Shown here: piece after piece, positions 1 through 13,800 of the stretch
Layout of the letters: every line of letters begins with the position of its first letter
How positions within the stretch are numbered: position 1 is the first letter of the stretch
Assembly: GCF_035083965.1 (NCBI RefSeq)
Contig: NC_089732.1
Location: forward strand, 8,627,883 to 8,691,882
DNA: 64,000 nucleotides
Source: Branchiostoma lanceolatum
Lineage: Eukaryota; Chordata; Leptocardii; Amphioxiformes; Branchiostomatidae
Direction: 5' to 3'
Position numbers and translations under genes: made by a program
Notes under the pieces: model-generated
What the model was told of the DNA's origin: nothing
The model's database searches: none
What the model saw: the letters and a program-made list of their open reading frames with translations, nothing else

Positions 1-256
1 ACTCTAAAAGTACTTGTGTGGGTTCACAACCACAATGAACAACTGTAGTTCGAACCCATAACTTAATGATCCAGAAATATGATTGCCAACCACAAGAATT
101 CTGCTACTCTCTGCTTAGAAAGTACAAATAAAATTGTACGTGAACATCATAGGGAATAAAAAGGTCAGGACTTCTACAACGAGATTACAGCATGAAAAAC
201 TCTGCTCACAATCAATTATTCACCACAGACAAGCCTCCTACAGATTATGGTTTGAT

Positions 257-523
257 TTAATAATCCTCTTCCTCTGGATTATCCCCTGCAATGGCTAATA
301 ATGTTATCACGATTGACTCCCGAACATGCGGCTTGGGCAAGGTGTAATCCAGCTGATTGTGGGAAACAATTTGTGCAGGATGGACCATTTCACTAAGCCT
401 GTTGACCTTGTGCGGTATGGAGAATAAGCTGATTACCATACGTCTGGATTGACAGGCCGTTGAAATGGGGCTCCAAACTCTGTTTCTGTGTCTACACATG
501 TATTTATTCGGTATAACTGCCAT
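257..523 (-). CDS. Hypothetical 88-aa protein (unrecognised)
   Basis: This open frame starts at an ATG directly preceded by an in-frame TGA and ends at TAA, so it is complete as drawn. Its composition looks protein-like. The N-terminal half is basic (MAVIPNKYMCRHRNR) and is followed by a stretch rich in Ile, Leu and Val. The tail is acidic and ends GDNPEEEDY. I do not recognise a family, and there is no signal peptide or membrane segment. It lies on the same strand as ZNG1, left of the last exon I could find, so it would sit inside or beyond the unresolved 3' end of that gene. An alternative reading is a terminal exon entered at the CAG 4-6 bases after the A of the ATG. A chance ORF cannot be excluded. 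Confidence 0.3.
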   Translation of the reverse strand: MAVIPNKYMCRHRNRVWSPISTACQSRRMVISLFSIPHKVNRLSEMVHPAQIVSHNQLDYTLPKPHVRESIVITLLAIAGDNPEEEDY

Positions 524-1238
524 TCAGCGTAACACACCAACTTCGCAGGCACGCGGCGCAGCAGCAGCTGGTTATATTACACCGAACGACCTGTCACACG
601 TAACTTTTGCACATCTGACTGTAAGTGTTGTTTAAAGCTAGGATGCTCCTACAGTACTTGGTGGCAACGAGTTCCACTCTATAACTGTCACAGTTCTAGG
701 GAAAACAAATTTTTGGACACATCAATTTTGGGTTGATGTCTGGTTTCTTCTTGTAACTTGTAAACAGTAACTAGCTCTTGGTTCACTGATGACGGTGCAT
801 GACTCAGGAATCTGACATTCTGCATCTGATTTGCATGTGGCATATTCCACCTCTGTCATTGTAAACTATGGCTGAACCTTTTAAACACACATAAGAATAA
901 ATAGATTCTCTCCAATGACCAAATGCTGACATACACGACTCCCCACTGTTCTAACTGCCGGCCTTTGCTCCACAATGCCTGCTCGATGACTCATAGAACG
1001 ACAAGCTTCGGGATTAATGTACTGTGATCTTCTTTATCTTCTTCTTTCAAGCCTTGCTCAGTGGTGTGCAAATATTTGCATCTCTACAGGTCGGACCCAT
1101 CGTTTGGAGAGAAACGTGCATCCATCATTTCTCCCGCGGACTGGAACACTAGCGAGGTAACTGTGACACACCGCGGGACGCTACTGAGGTGGTGTCCGAT
1201 GGCTAGCACGGTGGCCTCACCTCACAGGACGATCACAC
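524..1238. other. Non-coding, nothing recognised
   Basis: AT-rich spacer with no convincing exon, RNA gene or repeat. Short ORFs on both strands lack coding character. Confidence 0.6.
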
Positions 1239-1725
1239 AGGTCAAAAGTACAACTCTTATAACATGAAGCTTTTGCAAGAGCTTCAACAAAAGATTTGTA
1301 TACTTTCTTCTGTGTAATATTTATGAGGAAAGACTTGAATTGACAATTGAATCTTCTTAAAAACACTAACTTGTGATATATATAATGGGGATGTTCTGTG
1401 TGATGACTGACCAGGTCAAAAATACAACTCTTATAACATGAAGCTTTTGCAAAATCTTCAGCAAAAGATTATACTTTCTGCCATGTAACAGTTATGAGGA
1501 AAGGCTTGAATTGACAATTGAAATTTGAATCTTCTTAAAAACACTAGCTTGTGATATATCTAATGGTAGTATTCTGTGTGATGACTGCCAAGGTCAAAAA
1601 TACAACCTTCATACCACAAAGACATTTGATGCAAGATGTTAAACAAAAGATTTGTCTACTTTCTGCTTCGTAATAGTTATGAAGAAAAACTTGTATGGAC
1701 AATAAAACTTAATACAATTTCCAGT
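1239..1725. repeat. Tandem repeat, 2.7 copies of about 176 bp
   Basis: Three head-to-tail copies begin with AGGTCAAAA at 1239, 1413 and 1591, giving spacings of 174 and 178 bp. Each copy continues with ACAAC-TTCATAAC-like sequence, a CAAAAGATT block, a GAGGAAAG-CTTGAATTGACAATTGAA block and a TGTGTGATGACTG end. The third copy is the most diverged and fades out after about 135 bp. No reading frame is conserved between copies. Confidence 0.85.
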
Positions 1726-4428
1726 TCATGGTGCTGTTGTTTTCCCATCAACAAGACTATTAAATGGAGATTAACCTTTATTGCACTTTTAGAGGTATGC
1801 CAGCTGGATATTTCATGATTCCTCAAAAAGTACAAACTGCTTTTATATTGTCTATTCATTTCTTTAGAAGGGACAAGGGCTTAATCATTAGAAATCAATA
1901 AAGAAAACACTTAGTTGACAAAGTTTGTACATTGACCAAGAAGCAAACATAACATGAGGAAAGAAAAAAAGTATGAAGGTGTTTGTATGATTTGTTTGCT
2001 TTCTACATGTATGTATATGTACATGACCCAACATCTAATGAAGAAACGATGAAGTGTAGAGAGTCATACTGACTTCATCCTATCACCTCAGGTCATAGTG
2101 GGGTCATTACTCCCATTGAAGTCTGTCTCAATGCAAGTGAGATTGCCACAAACCAACAAAGGCTACACAGGACCTCTCAACAAGTGTGGTCCCTCTCCAT
2201 GAAACACTCTTAGAAAAACTCGCTTGGTGTTCGGAACAATGGTAAAGAACACAGAGGCTCTTTGTGTGAATGCCTGACATGAGATCGGGTACCGGGGCCG
2301 GCTGTGAGGGTTCGTGGAAAATTTTCATCACAAAACGACTCCGCGCAAACATTTCTACAAGGCGATGTCGGGGCATTGTCCCCGCTCTCCTGCCAAATTC
2401 CTGCAAGAAGGCACAGAACAAAGCGAGGTCGCGGAGGTCACGGTGATACATCATAGCAGCGTAAACTGACCTGATCCAAATGGTGGCTGTGCTCGGACGT
2501 ACATGAGTCTGTGTTCGGTAAGACGGGACCGGCGAAGACGTCCTGGTTGCTATGGCAACAGACGGGAAGGAGCAACAACGTTATCCGCAGAAGAGGGGAG
2601 AAAGGAAAACATTTGTGGATCTTTATTGGAAAAACAGCGAGCTGTTTATGGGCTGAAATTAACCGATAATTTGGCGGACATAATAGAGTGGGATAATAAC
2701 AGGTCTCGCAGCGTGAGCAGAGCGACCAGCAGAGCCATTCAGGTCTTTTTAAACACACAGCGTGCGGCCGGTCGAACCCGACACTTTCTCCGATTCATAC
2801 ACGGCCATGGGTCAGAACACCGAGGGATGGGAGAGAGAGGAAAAAGGGAGGAAAGTCTCTAATAACTCACCAACGATCCGAGTTTCCCTCAAAGGCATGC
2901 AAATCCAAGAGCGCTGCCAGGTCGGTTCTGAAAGGGAACAGCGAGGCATACGATAATGAGCATCAGTAGGGTTATTGGGCTCGGTAAAGGATTGTATGGT
3001 GGGCCATTATTATGTTTGGTTTGGGAAAGATGGGCCAGGGAGTCTGTTGTGCGTTTTACAAAGGGGGAACGGCAGGAGACCTTTTCTGTGGGCAAACAAT
3101 AGGTGTGAAGCTTACGGGGATTAAGTCACTAGGACGAGCCGAATTCACGAGCAGGAACAATGTGCTGAACACACATTAGGGAACGGTTTTGGAAAGCGCT
3201 TTTCCCACACACAGACCGTGACAGAGTATCCAAAGGACAATACAGATGAACATTTACAACTTATGAAGATAGATTAGGAATGCTTTCACACAAAAGTGTT
3301 GAAACTGATTGTCTTCTTACTTTCAAGACTTTTCTTTCTGAAAGAATACAAAAGAATAGTCTTTAAGAGAATAGATTGTTTATTAGCACAACAAATTTGT
3401 TAGTTCTAAGATTCTCGTGAATTGTGCTCCCAGTCTTTTGATTTCAGGACCAAACTATTTTCTAAAAAAAATGTTTTCATATGGAATTTTTTTTGTTGCA
3501 TATGGAATTTCTTTTAAAGGTAGAACAGGTGCGAACCTTTTCAGTCTTGCTGTTGTTTATATTGTCTTAATTATGGCAAAAACAGGGCAAGAATTCAAAG
3601 CCAAGTTTGCATAAACGACAGCTTTGTCACAAAATCTCATTGTTACTAGCACCTCTTGCAACTAAGAAGCTGCTTTTGTCATTATAAGTAATTCTGTGGC
3701 CAAAACATTCTGGTCCATGTTATAAAGGGAAATTGTTTACACAGAACTTCTGTACTTTTTTGTAAGAAGGACTAAACATGATTGACTCGTGTGATGGCTT
3801 CAATGCCATCTGTCAAAATTGCAAAGAAGTTATGCCACTTACGTTAAACACAAACATACCCCTATGGAGACAATCTTATCTAAAATAGCAACTCTGTGTA
3901 CCAAACAGCAGGGTCTTTTACTGAATTAAACATAGTCAAGTTCTTACGAGGATTTTAGCAAGCTGTAACTTGTTGAACCTTTAGAAACTGTTTGAAAAGT
4001 TGTTATAGAATAGCTGTGAACACACATCATCACTAGTTACGGCATTTTGTTCGAGAACGTTTCCCAGATGTCAGAAACAGTTGGGCTGGGGTGAAAGCCT
4101 GTATTCAGAGCGTGAAGTTTAGACAAATGTTATTGTATAAACTGTTGAATTTCCTGAATGGTCAGAGCGACACAATACGCAGCGCTGACCCTGACTGTCG
4201 TGCGTGTCCGGACCACCTTTTGTTAAGAGAGAGGAAAAACGGCTGTAGACCTCACAACTTCACATGGTCGGGGGTCGTTTGCATTGGAGATGTTGACAAA
4301 CCTACACCAATAGAGCACACCAGGAAGCAGGGGCAAGGGGGCCAAAGAAAATCAATACACTGTACCCCACAAACTTGACGTAAGAAGTAAAAATTTAAAA
4401 CTAAAAAGACTTTTCAGTACTGTTGCTT
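1726..4428. other. Non-coding; GC-richer island at about 2280-3110
   Basis: No exon of ZNG1 or of another gene could be supported here. The 2280-3110 stretch is clearly GC-richer than its surroundings and carries overlapping ORFs on both strands, which is typical of chance frames in GC-rich DNA. It may be a conserved regulatory island, but nothing in it is diagnostic. The rest is AT-rich with several short T runs. Confidence 0.5.
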
Positions 4429-4640
4429 ACTGTTCTACTGAGACTATATTGAAACTTGCATGTAAATTTCACCTGCGAAGGTCCCCAGTTATATTTAAAA
4501 AGAAATAAATCATTTGCGAGAGTATCCGAAATCTGTACAAATTATAAGTACTGTTCTACTAAGAGTGAAACATACATGTAAATTCCATCTGCGAATGTCC
4601 CCAGTTATATTTCAAAAGAAATAGATTATTTGCGAGAGTA
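4429..4640. repeat. Local tandem duplication, about 120 bp
   Basis: A block starting ACTGTTCTACT recurs about 120 bp later (4429 and 4549). It includes CATGTAAATTYCA, CTGCGAA, GTCCCCAGTTATATTT and ATTTGCGAGAGTAT. The copies differ by scattered substitutions. The second copy ends about 140 bp before the donor side of ZNG1 exon 9. Confidence 0.85.
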
Positions 4641-4779
4641 TAAAAATTTTTTCTGTCCAAACAAGCAAATTTCCATCCTGGGACAGAGGGATGGGTTCTG
4701 GAGACAGCTCTGGTATATTACAATTGTACATATGCAGAATGACAGGCTGGTATTTTACCTTAGAGACTTAAAGACTTAC

Positions 4780-4824
4780 CTTGACTTGTGCGTCTCTAGC
4801 AGCTTTGCAACAGAGTTGATAGCC
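4780..4824 (-). CDS. ZNG1: ZNG1 exon 9 (last exon found)
   Basis: 45 nt, phase 2 to phase 2. The acceptor is CATTGCAG and the donor a consensus GTAAGT. It encodes [14 protein letters not shown], which lines up with SINGLGQILETQRS in vertebrate ZNG1. The next expected segment (VDLSNVLDLHAFD-like) could not be found in 1-4779. Confidence 0.9.
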
Positions 4825-7800
4825 CTGCAATGAAAAAAAAAGACAAAATTAATCGAATATTGAAATCTCTTCAACAATAATCAGAACTATTAAAAAATGA
4901 TTTACAAGTAACTATTAAATACTCCACTCCTAACTGAGTCACGTGTTCCACCGCATAATGTGACGTCACAGAAGCGATGGATTGCTCATTCCTTGACAAA
5001 GACCAGAGCTGTCAAAAATTTGGGTAAGTCCAAATTTTGTGTAGGCAATTTGCAGTTCAACTTTGATTCAGACATTAAAAAAGGTGTGTGTTTACCTGAT
5101 TTCTTGCTGTACTCTGCTGAGCTCCTCTGCTGAGACCAGGTCCACTTTGTTGACAAGTATGATATCAGCCATGGCTACCTGCCTGTAAACAAATAAACAA
5201 ACACTAACAGCCAATTAGAACAGGCTCAATATAATATCTGAATGTATAAGAATGGTATCGATCATAGCAAATGCATAGCATTGTGTGTACATACTGTGGT
5301 AGATATTGTTTCAAAACACTATTTGTTATCAATATGCAAATGCATGTATTCTGAAATAGGAAATGTTTATCTATCTTCAATATACTTATATTAGCTAGAT
5401 GTATGATAAGGTTTCACTTTATCACTGGGAACATGTATGCACAATAGATCAGATATATCCTAATATAGGATGCCTTACCTGACTGCTTCGTTAACTTTGC
5501 CATCTGCCTTCTGTTCATGTAGATGCTGTAAAACAAATATGTACAAATGAAACTCACACAATAGGTTTAAAAGGGTAAACTTGATGTAAGATCTCAGTGG
5601 TTATACCATTATAATGTACATTTTTTAAAGTTTTTTTAAACAGAAAAAGAATGAAAAACACCAACCTGTAAGCAGAACTTGGAGTCAACCACTGTGATTA
5701 TACCTAGGAAAATGAATATAATTATGCTTCAATGTAAAATACTTAGTAGTACAAGTTACACTGAAACAATCTAGTTTAAAAATCCTGTTAAAAAGCTATG
5801 GGGCTTAAACAAGCAACTGTTATAGTATACCGGTCCCACTGTATTATCCAGCTTCTGTGATATCTACTTACCATCTAAATATAAGTCACTGCAAAGCTCT
5901 GAGTCCAGCCAAAATATTGAAGCAACTGGACCTAAAAAAAGAAGGACAAGAAAATGTGTATTTCATTATTCTTATTTTTCATAGAAGTTGCAACAACACA
6001 ATACAGAGGTCACCCAGGCAGCGTTGCTTGATATCGGGTGTCATCATAAAAAAACATAGAAAAAGGGGTAATTTACTCAATCACTGTTTCTGCAGATTGA
6101 GTAAAAAACACACAGAGGTAATTCACTTGATTGTATCATTCAGCAACAGTCTTACAAAGGGCTCAAACAAACTGAAAAAGATAGCTCATTATTGAAATTA
6201 TTGCTTCTTGATTTATGAATTACCTTGGTATTCATCATGACTTCTTGATTGATGGATTGTTCATGTATGATCATGATTACAGAAAATCTCATGGAAGTGG
6301 TGAAATCTCATTTTCAGAGAGAAGCCAAAACCAACATGCATGGGGATGTCATCCACAAAGCCAAGTTTGTATGACCTCAGTTTGCCTTAGATCCTACAAA
6401 CCCTGCTGTTGTTACTACGCCCTGATCCACACAGCAGATGTACTGACTTTTCAACTAGATTATATTTCAAGGAACTTGTCTGAAAACAGTCTCTCGTGTT
6501 ATGGTACTTTTATGAGCCAAGAGGAACAATCACGTGGGTGTGTGAACTATCTTACAGTCTGGCACACTTCTTTTCCAAGTTCAACTTCATTTTTTCAAGT
6601 TCATCCTTTTTTCTTTCTCCTGTTATTCATCAATTCTTCTGTCAATCTTGTGGTGGAAAGAATCTACTTCTGAAAGTAAAGCGTGGAGCTAATTGAAACA
6701 GCATGCTTTTTATTCATCATGGTATTTTATTTCTGTCATAACTATATTTGACTTCAAACTTAATGACATTTTCTAAATAGCCAATGGCCTTCAATTACCA
6801 AAGGTGACCAGTGTTCTTTTACATTTCATGGGTACATATTTTTTCACCCCCACTCACACACAAAATCATTCCTGGTCGCCCCGGCAGCAAATAAAATGAC
6901 CCAAGACAAACTTTGCAGGTGCGGATCTCACGATTGTCAAGTTTCATTCTTGGAAGGAGTCTAAAGTACGCCATGGTCTTTCTTTGATATCCAGCCAAGG
7001 AGCTGGATTGGCAAAGCAATTAACACTTGACTGCTAAGGTTAACTTCCAGATGGGCCTTAAGAAAACTTCTTCTCCGCTCCTTTTCATAAGTTAAGTAGC
7101 TTTAGAAGACTGCCACAGTCATCAGAAATAAGCCTTGTTCTTGTTTTAAAAGACAAACATTCCCTGTAAATGTTTGAATAGAATTTTCCTGTTGGTGAAT
7201 CTTCTTGCTCAGTATCTGTTAAACAACTAAGGCCAACTGAAATTTATATATAGCAGCAAAAGAAATTCTCATAAACATAACCTCCATTAACATTAATCTG
7301 CCGGGTTACACAAATCCGCCACTTTGAAAAACAGTGGGTTTGAAACTTTGAGATATCTCTAGTGCAGCACCCCCTTGGTATGCACAGTTTAAATATACAG
7401 GAATGCATTATATGCATACTGGCAATGGGGGTGTTGGGTTGGAGATCTGAATGGACGTGTCTTTTCAGGGTGGCAGAATTACGTACCCTGGTAGAATTAC
7501 GGTAAGTTGATGTAATACTTTTTCAGTTTTCATCTTTGCATTCTCAAGAAAATGATATCAGTCCAATCTGGATTTCTGGTAACAGATATATGTCAGAAGT
7601 GAAATTCTTTTACAGAGTCTGAGACATGAATCCATCCCTGTTCAAACAAGCCCCCACCAAGTGATACAGCATGACGAATCAAGAATTGCACTGTTGTCAC
7701 AACACTTGTGGCCCTAATCTACTAAACTGGACAGTACTCCAGAGTACCTACTGAGCTCTGAAGGGAAGCATTGTAAGCATTGGTCTACTGTGTCACCGTC

Positions 7801-10800
7801 TACATGTTCATAAGACATGTTGAAATATTCCCTATATCAGAATTGTAAAGAGTTTTCCAAATGTTGTTCTGGATCTAGACTAGAACAACTTGTTGCTTCC
7901 TCCTTCGCAAAAAAAACCCACGACATATATTCACAAGTATCTAGTCACAAATAAAGCCAACAAACTACATTTGTTCTACTGGTAAATTTACTAAAAATAA
8001 CTTCCAAGATTGAGAACTCTTCCCTCCTCCTCCTCTTTCCTTCGACCCTTAAGACTTTTTATTGTGTACAGGTGAATGTTCTATGGTAAGTAAGAATGCT
8101 GCAAATGAAAGCTGCATGTGATTCTCTGATCATGACTCATAGAGTCAGAGATTTCTTCCTGTATAAACAAGGCCCCTCACCCCAACATGATGACAGGTCT
8201 TTAGAATTTAAATTTCTCCTCTGTATAAACAAGACCCCTCACCCCATGATAGGTGTGACCAATTGCCATCAGTATTGTTGTCCAAACAGTTGTGCCAGGG
8301 CACCATGTGCAACCACAACTGTGACAACCTGAGCCTTACCCTCCACAAGTACTCCTTTGTTCCTCCACCTAAATACTTCATGGCCCAGAATATCCCTGGT
8401 TATACCAGCTGTCCATGATCCTCCAAACATCCACAAGTCTTGTCTGTTACAGTCATCAAGTGTACTTCAAGACATATTTGGGAGTGAAAGTTCTTTTGTT
8501 TGAAGTCATCCAGAAAAAAAAGGAGTAACTTTCCAGGGAAAAGGGGGAGGGGGGTCTAAAGTAGCAGCACCTGTTGAGAAAGGTATGCAGTAAAAAAGGG
8601 ATGATTATAAGGAGGGGGTGGGGGAGGATTCACTTTCAAATTGTTACTTACACTGAGTGCCATTCCAGATACAAACTTATTTGCCCTTATTTTGTATACC
8701 TACACCAACATCTATTAGTGTGACCTATCAAAAGTTACTGGCAATGTTGAAAAGTTAGATGAAAGACAAAAATGTATTACTAAGATTTTAAATGTCCTCA
8801 AGTGTACACATAGGAATTTTGCAGCTAATGTAAATTTGTATGAGATGTCCTAAAAGATGTCAGTCAGAATCTTCTCAAATTAAGCTAAGATTAGACTGTT
8901 GATTCAGAGGACACATTGGGAATGTTTTCGATCAATTGATGCTCTGTTTACTGGGTATATTCTGTTGAGTGGCTCATGTTTTGTATCCTGTACTTGTTTG
9001 CGTCAATAAATATGACTGTGACTGATCTATGCAGGATGTGTTGTGTGTAGTACTCATCTACCATACACAGTGTCCTTACAAAGCAAATATACACGGTTGA
9101 CAATATTTGGCACAAGTTTGTCAGGCTCCCAAAAGTGCGCTATAACAGTCACAGTTTAGTCAGAACGTCGGGGACTGTAAAAACATTATGACCATCATTC
9201 CAAGCACTCGGACTATGCTGCCCTTTGAGAAGTGGGCACTCCTGTCTAAACAGCCAGCAGATCACCATAACCAAACAACATAAAACCCTTGTCTGTTATT
9301 TCATCTCTCTCCTGTCTTTTCTGTCTCATCCCACAACCTTGTCAACAAGGGTACAAGAAAGTGGCTGTTTCAGGATCCTCACAATCAAATATTATCTAAT
9401 ATAATGTCTGCTTTGAGATGTACAGAGTTAAAAGAGGGAAGGCAATACGATAATACTACAGAAACATTTATATAACACTGTTGCCGTCTGCATGCCGAGA
9501 TGACAGTTCATATATAGACACCAAAACATGAAACTATTTTTGCGCTGGTCGTTTTTCTGCCAGGACAATTTGGCATACTTGGTACGTAGGAGGCCAAGGC
9601 AATTACTCGGAGATGAATGTTGGGTGCATGAAATTGAAATTAGGGTCCGAAATGGGAGTTAATACAAAGAATAACCCAAGACATGGCCCATGGAGCTACT
9701 CTGACCCCCATGGGCAGCAACAGTTAGGAGAGGAGGGCCGACTGTATGCCAAAAGGTTACAGCCACATAACCCTTGTCACATGCACATATACATACAGAT
9801 GAGCAGGGCTCTGATGGGGGATTCCAGGATACATGTACATCAGTCACAGAAAATACATATATGTAATGTGATTCAGTAAATAAATGTATTTTGTAACCAG
9901 CTGCTTGTAACTACCCGCTTGATTTTTGTCACTTTGTTGGTCATGGAGACTCATAACATCCATTCATTTTTATTACTTAGGGGGGTCCCTATTAATCCAT
10001 GCAGGTGGGGGCTGAACTTTTATAGCTTATAATTGATAGCACTCATTGGCAAAGGTGCAAGATTGGCTATCGCTTGTCATCAACTTTTCTTAGGTAACCT
10101 CATAATGGCTGTGATTGCAAAAGGTGTGGTCATCGCACTGTAGACTATTCTTCAATTTTAACTACCGGTAGTCTGAGCACAGGACAGAACAATGACCGAC
10201 AATGTCCTTTCAGAAGAAAAGATCAGGACGATTCAGCCTCTTGACCAACTCGGCCCAGTCAACTTGGCCCAACACCCTGGTCAACTGGCCAGTGAATAGG
10301 GCAGGGTTAGGATTAGGGTTTGGAATATGGTCAAGGGTGTTGGGCCGAGTTGACCACCGTGTTGGGCAGAGTTGACCAGGGTATTGGGCAGAGTTGACCA
10401 GGGTGTTGGGCCGAGTTGGTTTGATTAGCCATGGGCCTTTGTTGGTAATGGGCCGAAGTGTCCGACCTTCTCAGAAGGACTACTATCCCTACCAGTAGCC
10501 GACATCAGGGTTTATATCAATATTATATAGTAAAAATACAGTCAAGGATTCAAGTCCTGAGTGATTCTCGATCACTAACCAAAGATCCACTATGCCAATG
10601 GATCAGTTACTAAAGAACAGCTAAATGTGTGTTCAATCTGTATCTGTATTTGCATTTCTGTTTCATCCAACCTCTGATCTTCAGGATTTCTATGATAATA
10701 GCCAACAGCACTGTGTGTACAACCTCCATGCACACCCTCCAAGCTATCCAGATACCCTTTCATACTCCATAACTGTCACGACCTCCTTTAGCGAACCCTA

Positions 10801-13800
10801 CAGCAATTAATTATGCGAAAGCCCCCAAATGCCAGCCGGGGATCTTCGCCTTGCGCGGTCTTTGTCTAAGTGAGTTGCTGATTTACACCGCTTGGTCCAC
10901 ATAAATTACATTTTCCTTACCCCAAAATACATTGCCTGACCCCATAGCCAAATAAACTCAACCCCTATTTACACTGCTGGAATTAAGGAGCCATGGGTAA
11001 TATTTTCAAGTTTAAAAGCAATGATTCCAGCTAATGGTCTAGAAAATTGACTGGGAAGGCACGCGAAAGTTCGCCCTGTCTGGAGTTGGGGTGCGGGGTA
11101 GCCACTTAGGGGTGCAAATTTGGCTGGTTTGGCGGGCGCTCTGTCGTGTAATGACATGAAATGCTAACTGTATCATAATGTTTGCACGGTAATCTAATTC
11201 TGCTCAAATTGTTTTCTTGTTGAAGCATACACCAGTGAAAAGTTGGGATGTAGTTTCCTATGGCAATACTGCATTAAAATAATGCTTACTGGATTCCAGT
11301 ACTGTATAATTGAGTTTTGCATAGAAATAATAAATAAAAACAACAGAACAATTAATGTGGGCTGTGATTTCGTAAGTTCTTTTTGCACATTTAATGATTT
11401 GAAATTCTCATGGTACATTCATTAGAATATAGGCAACAGGTATTGAAGGTTGTGTATGATAGCTTTTGGGCTCATACTTGTAGTATCTTCAAGTCATACT
11501 CAATCCAAATGATGCATAGGGAAGCCTACATGTAAGGCATCAAACCACTACACGTTAAAGATCCGAAGTTCCAAACCACACTTGTCGATAAGAATAGAAA
11601 GGGTGCCACAATGTGCTTTGGCCATCTTCTTGGAGACATAAGATACAGACGCAGCATGCCTTCTCTTTTTTCACTCGGTATGGTATAATAGTATATGGTA
11701 TGGGAAGTAGTACTTGCTAACATTGATACTATATATTAAGCTACTTCCGAAGTAAGTGAAATAAAGGTTTTTGTGGTGACGTTGACTTGAGTCTCCAGGA
11801 CCTGTCCCTTGGTCCCGGGACAGAAATTTGCTTGTTGGGATGGACAAAAATTTTACTCCATCCATGCAAAAATCTGAAATAAAATTGATGAAAATGTATT
11901 TTCGTAAGCTTGAAATGACAGATTTAACAACGAAAGTTAACAACATGGGCTCTCAAACAATGAGTGGGACAGACAGAAATTTAAAGCTGGAGACAGCCCT
12001 GCCCTAACCATACCGTTATCCTGTTGCTTTTTGTTCCAAATCCCATCATTTCAACACATGTGATTCCCTGAAACAACCCTTGTATTAATGTCGCCTTACT
12101 TGCCCTTTGGAAAGTAATCAGAGAGACAAACTCTGGATGATAATGCAAGCTAACACACCATGTTCACCTGGCCTTGGGGCAGCGGCCAATGATTCTGCCT
12201 AATGGTCTAGAAAATTGTAGGGAAAAGTCACCTTTGGGCTTGGCTTAATGGCTTCTACTATAAGTGAGGGAGAAAGTTTGTAGAATAATTTCTGCTGAGC
12301 TGTTTATGTAACAGGCATGTTATTATGGATTAATGGTCTTTTTGGAATGGACACCAAATTGCAAGTTTCTTCTCCTCTTGCTGTCTTTCTTAATGGAAAA
12401 TTGTAGCTAGAATGCTTCAGTCATTAATTGTTCTGTGTTAAGTGATAGGATATGTGTAAATCATTCATAGGGGCAAAATCTATACAGAACACACAGACGC
12501 ACACACACACATACACACACACACACATACACACACATACATACACACACAAACACTCATATACAATCACATACACTCACATAAGCACACACACATAAAC
12601 ATAAACACACACACACACACACACACACATATGCACAAACACACACACACATGCACAGACACACACACATACACACGGGCACACACACATATACAAACAC
12701 ACATACACACACAAAAACTTTGACTAAGATGACTAATCCCTATAACTACTAGTTGTAACTACAAAAAATGGCCATCAAAAAAATCCTCATTGGTCGTTAT
12801 CCAATAATCACCTGGGTCAGCCAGACCCGTTGTTTCCAGCAGGATGTAGTCAAACCTTCCCTTCTTCAGCATCAGGTTCTCTATGGCCTTCACTCCGTTG
12901 TCTCTGTAGAACACAAAGGTCAGGGGTCAAGGTCAGAAGGATGGTGACATGTTGAGGGCTAGTGGTTAGCAATCCTATTACTGAACCAGAACGTTGTGGG
13001 TTTGAATCCGAGGCTGGGTATTTGTCTTCTTACATGCTAACATTACATACATGTAGATAGTTAAAAGTTGTCAATTCAGAATCAAAATAACTCGGAGATA
13101 AAATAAACAAAAAGATGTGAGGAACTCTTAAGACTTCTTTAAGTTATAACTTTTTTGTTATGTATGATATGATATGATATTATATCAAAGATAAAGAAAA
13201 TGGATCTACAGATTGTAAAAGGAGGCTATATATATATATTTTTGTTTATGTATTTTTTATGTCAACTAAGACTAGATTATGTTTTTCTGCATAAAGTATT
13301 AAAAAAGTTATCAAAAGATTCAGGAATCAAGTAATATAGTGACAAATAAGCTTTTTTTCAATAGATTCTATGGTAGCAATCACTACATATATATCTACTG
13401 AGAGAGTAATCCCTTCTTGTGTATGTTTCACAATAAACTACTGTATAAACTAGTATGATTTATATGTTATTGGCCACTAAAGACACTGTACTAAGTCAGG
13501 GAAAGACTACACCAAAAAGCTTTATTTCACTTCAATTTGGAAGATAAATTGTCCAATTACCCCGGTGAATGTTTGAAAAGCAACACCATTATACTCGTGT
13601 TCTTGACAACAAAAACCACATTTGTCAACGCTGTAGTCTTTAGATGGAGGGTTCAAGTTCACCACAAGTTAGTGTTGGGCTAGTCCACTTGTCATAGAGG
13701 GGTGCAAGCTTCATAAGGATCATCACAATGATTTGTGATGAAAGGGAGGGATGTCTTTCCTCCAGCTTTTTCTTTCAATTATGAATTGTTCTATTCGACA

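Larger units (their letters stand above)
5932..12811. other. ZNG1 intron 4, non-coding with dispersed repeats
   Basis: 6.9 kb intron. It contains a LINE 3'-end remnant (5985-6050), a dispersed inverted-repeat element (7276-7502), a minisatellite with an inverted arm (10232-10425), the paired 19-bp motif (11019-11050 and 12186-12218) and a CA microsatellite (12496-12715). The 152-codon ORF at 6215-6673 has no family resemblance and no coding bias. No nested gene was recognised. Confidence 0.6.

Noticed and set aside
2438..2862. Overlapping plus- and minus-strand ORFs of 106-119 codons
   Set aside because: Both cover the same GC-rich bases and neither has splice support or a recognisable domain.
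6215..6673. 152-codon ORF in ZNG1 intron 4
   Set aside because: AT-driven composition with Phe/Ser runs, no domain, and opposite to the direction of the host gene; fits a chance intronic frame.
12955..13022. tRNA gene
   Set aside because: A and B boxes are present, but no acceptor-stem pairing or intact anticodon arm could be drawn; classed as a SINE head.
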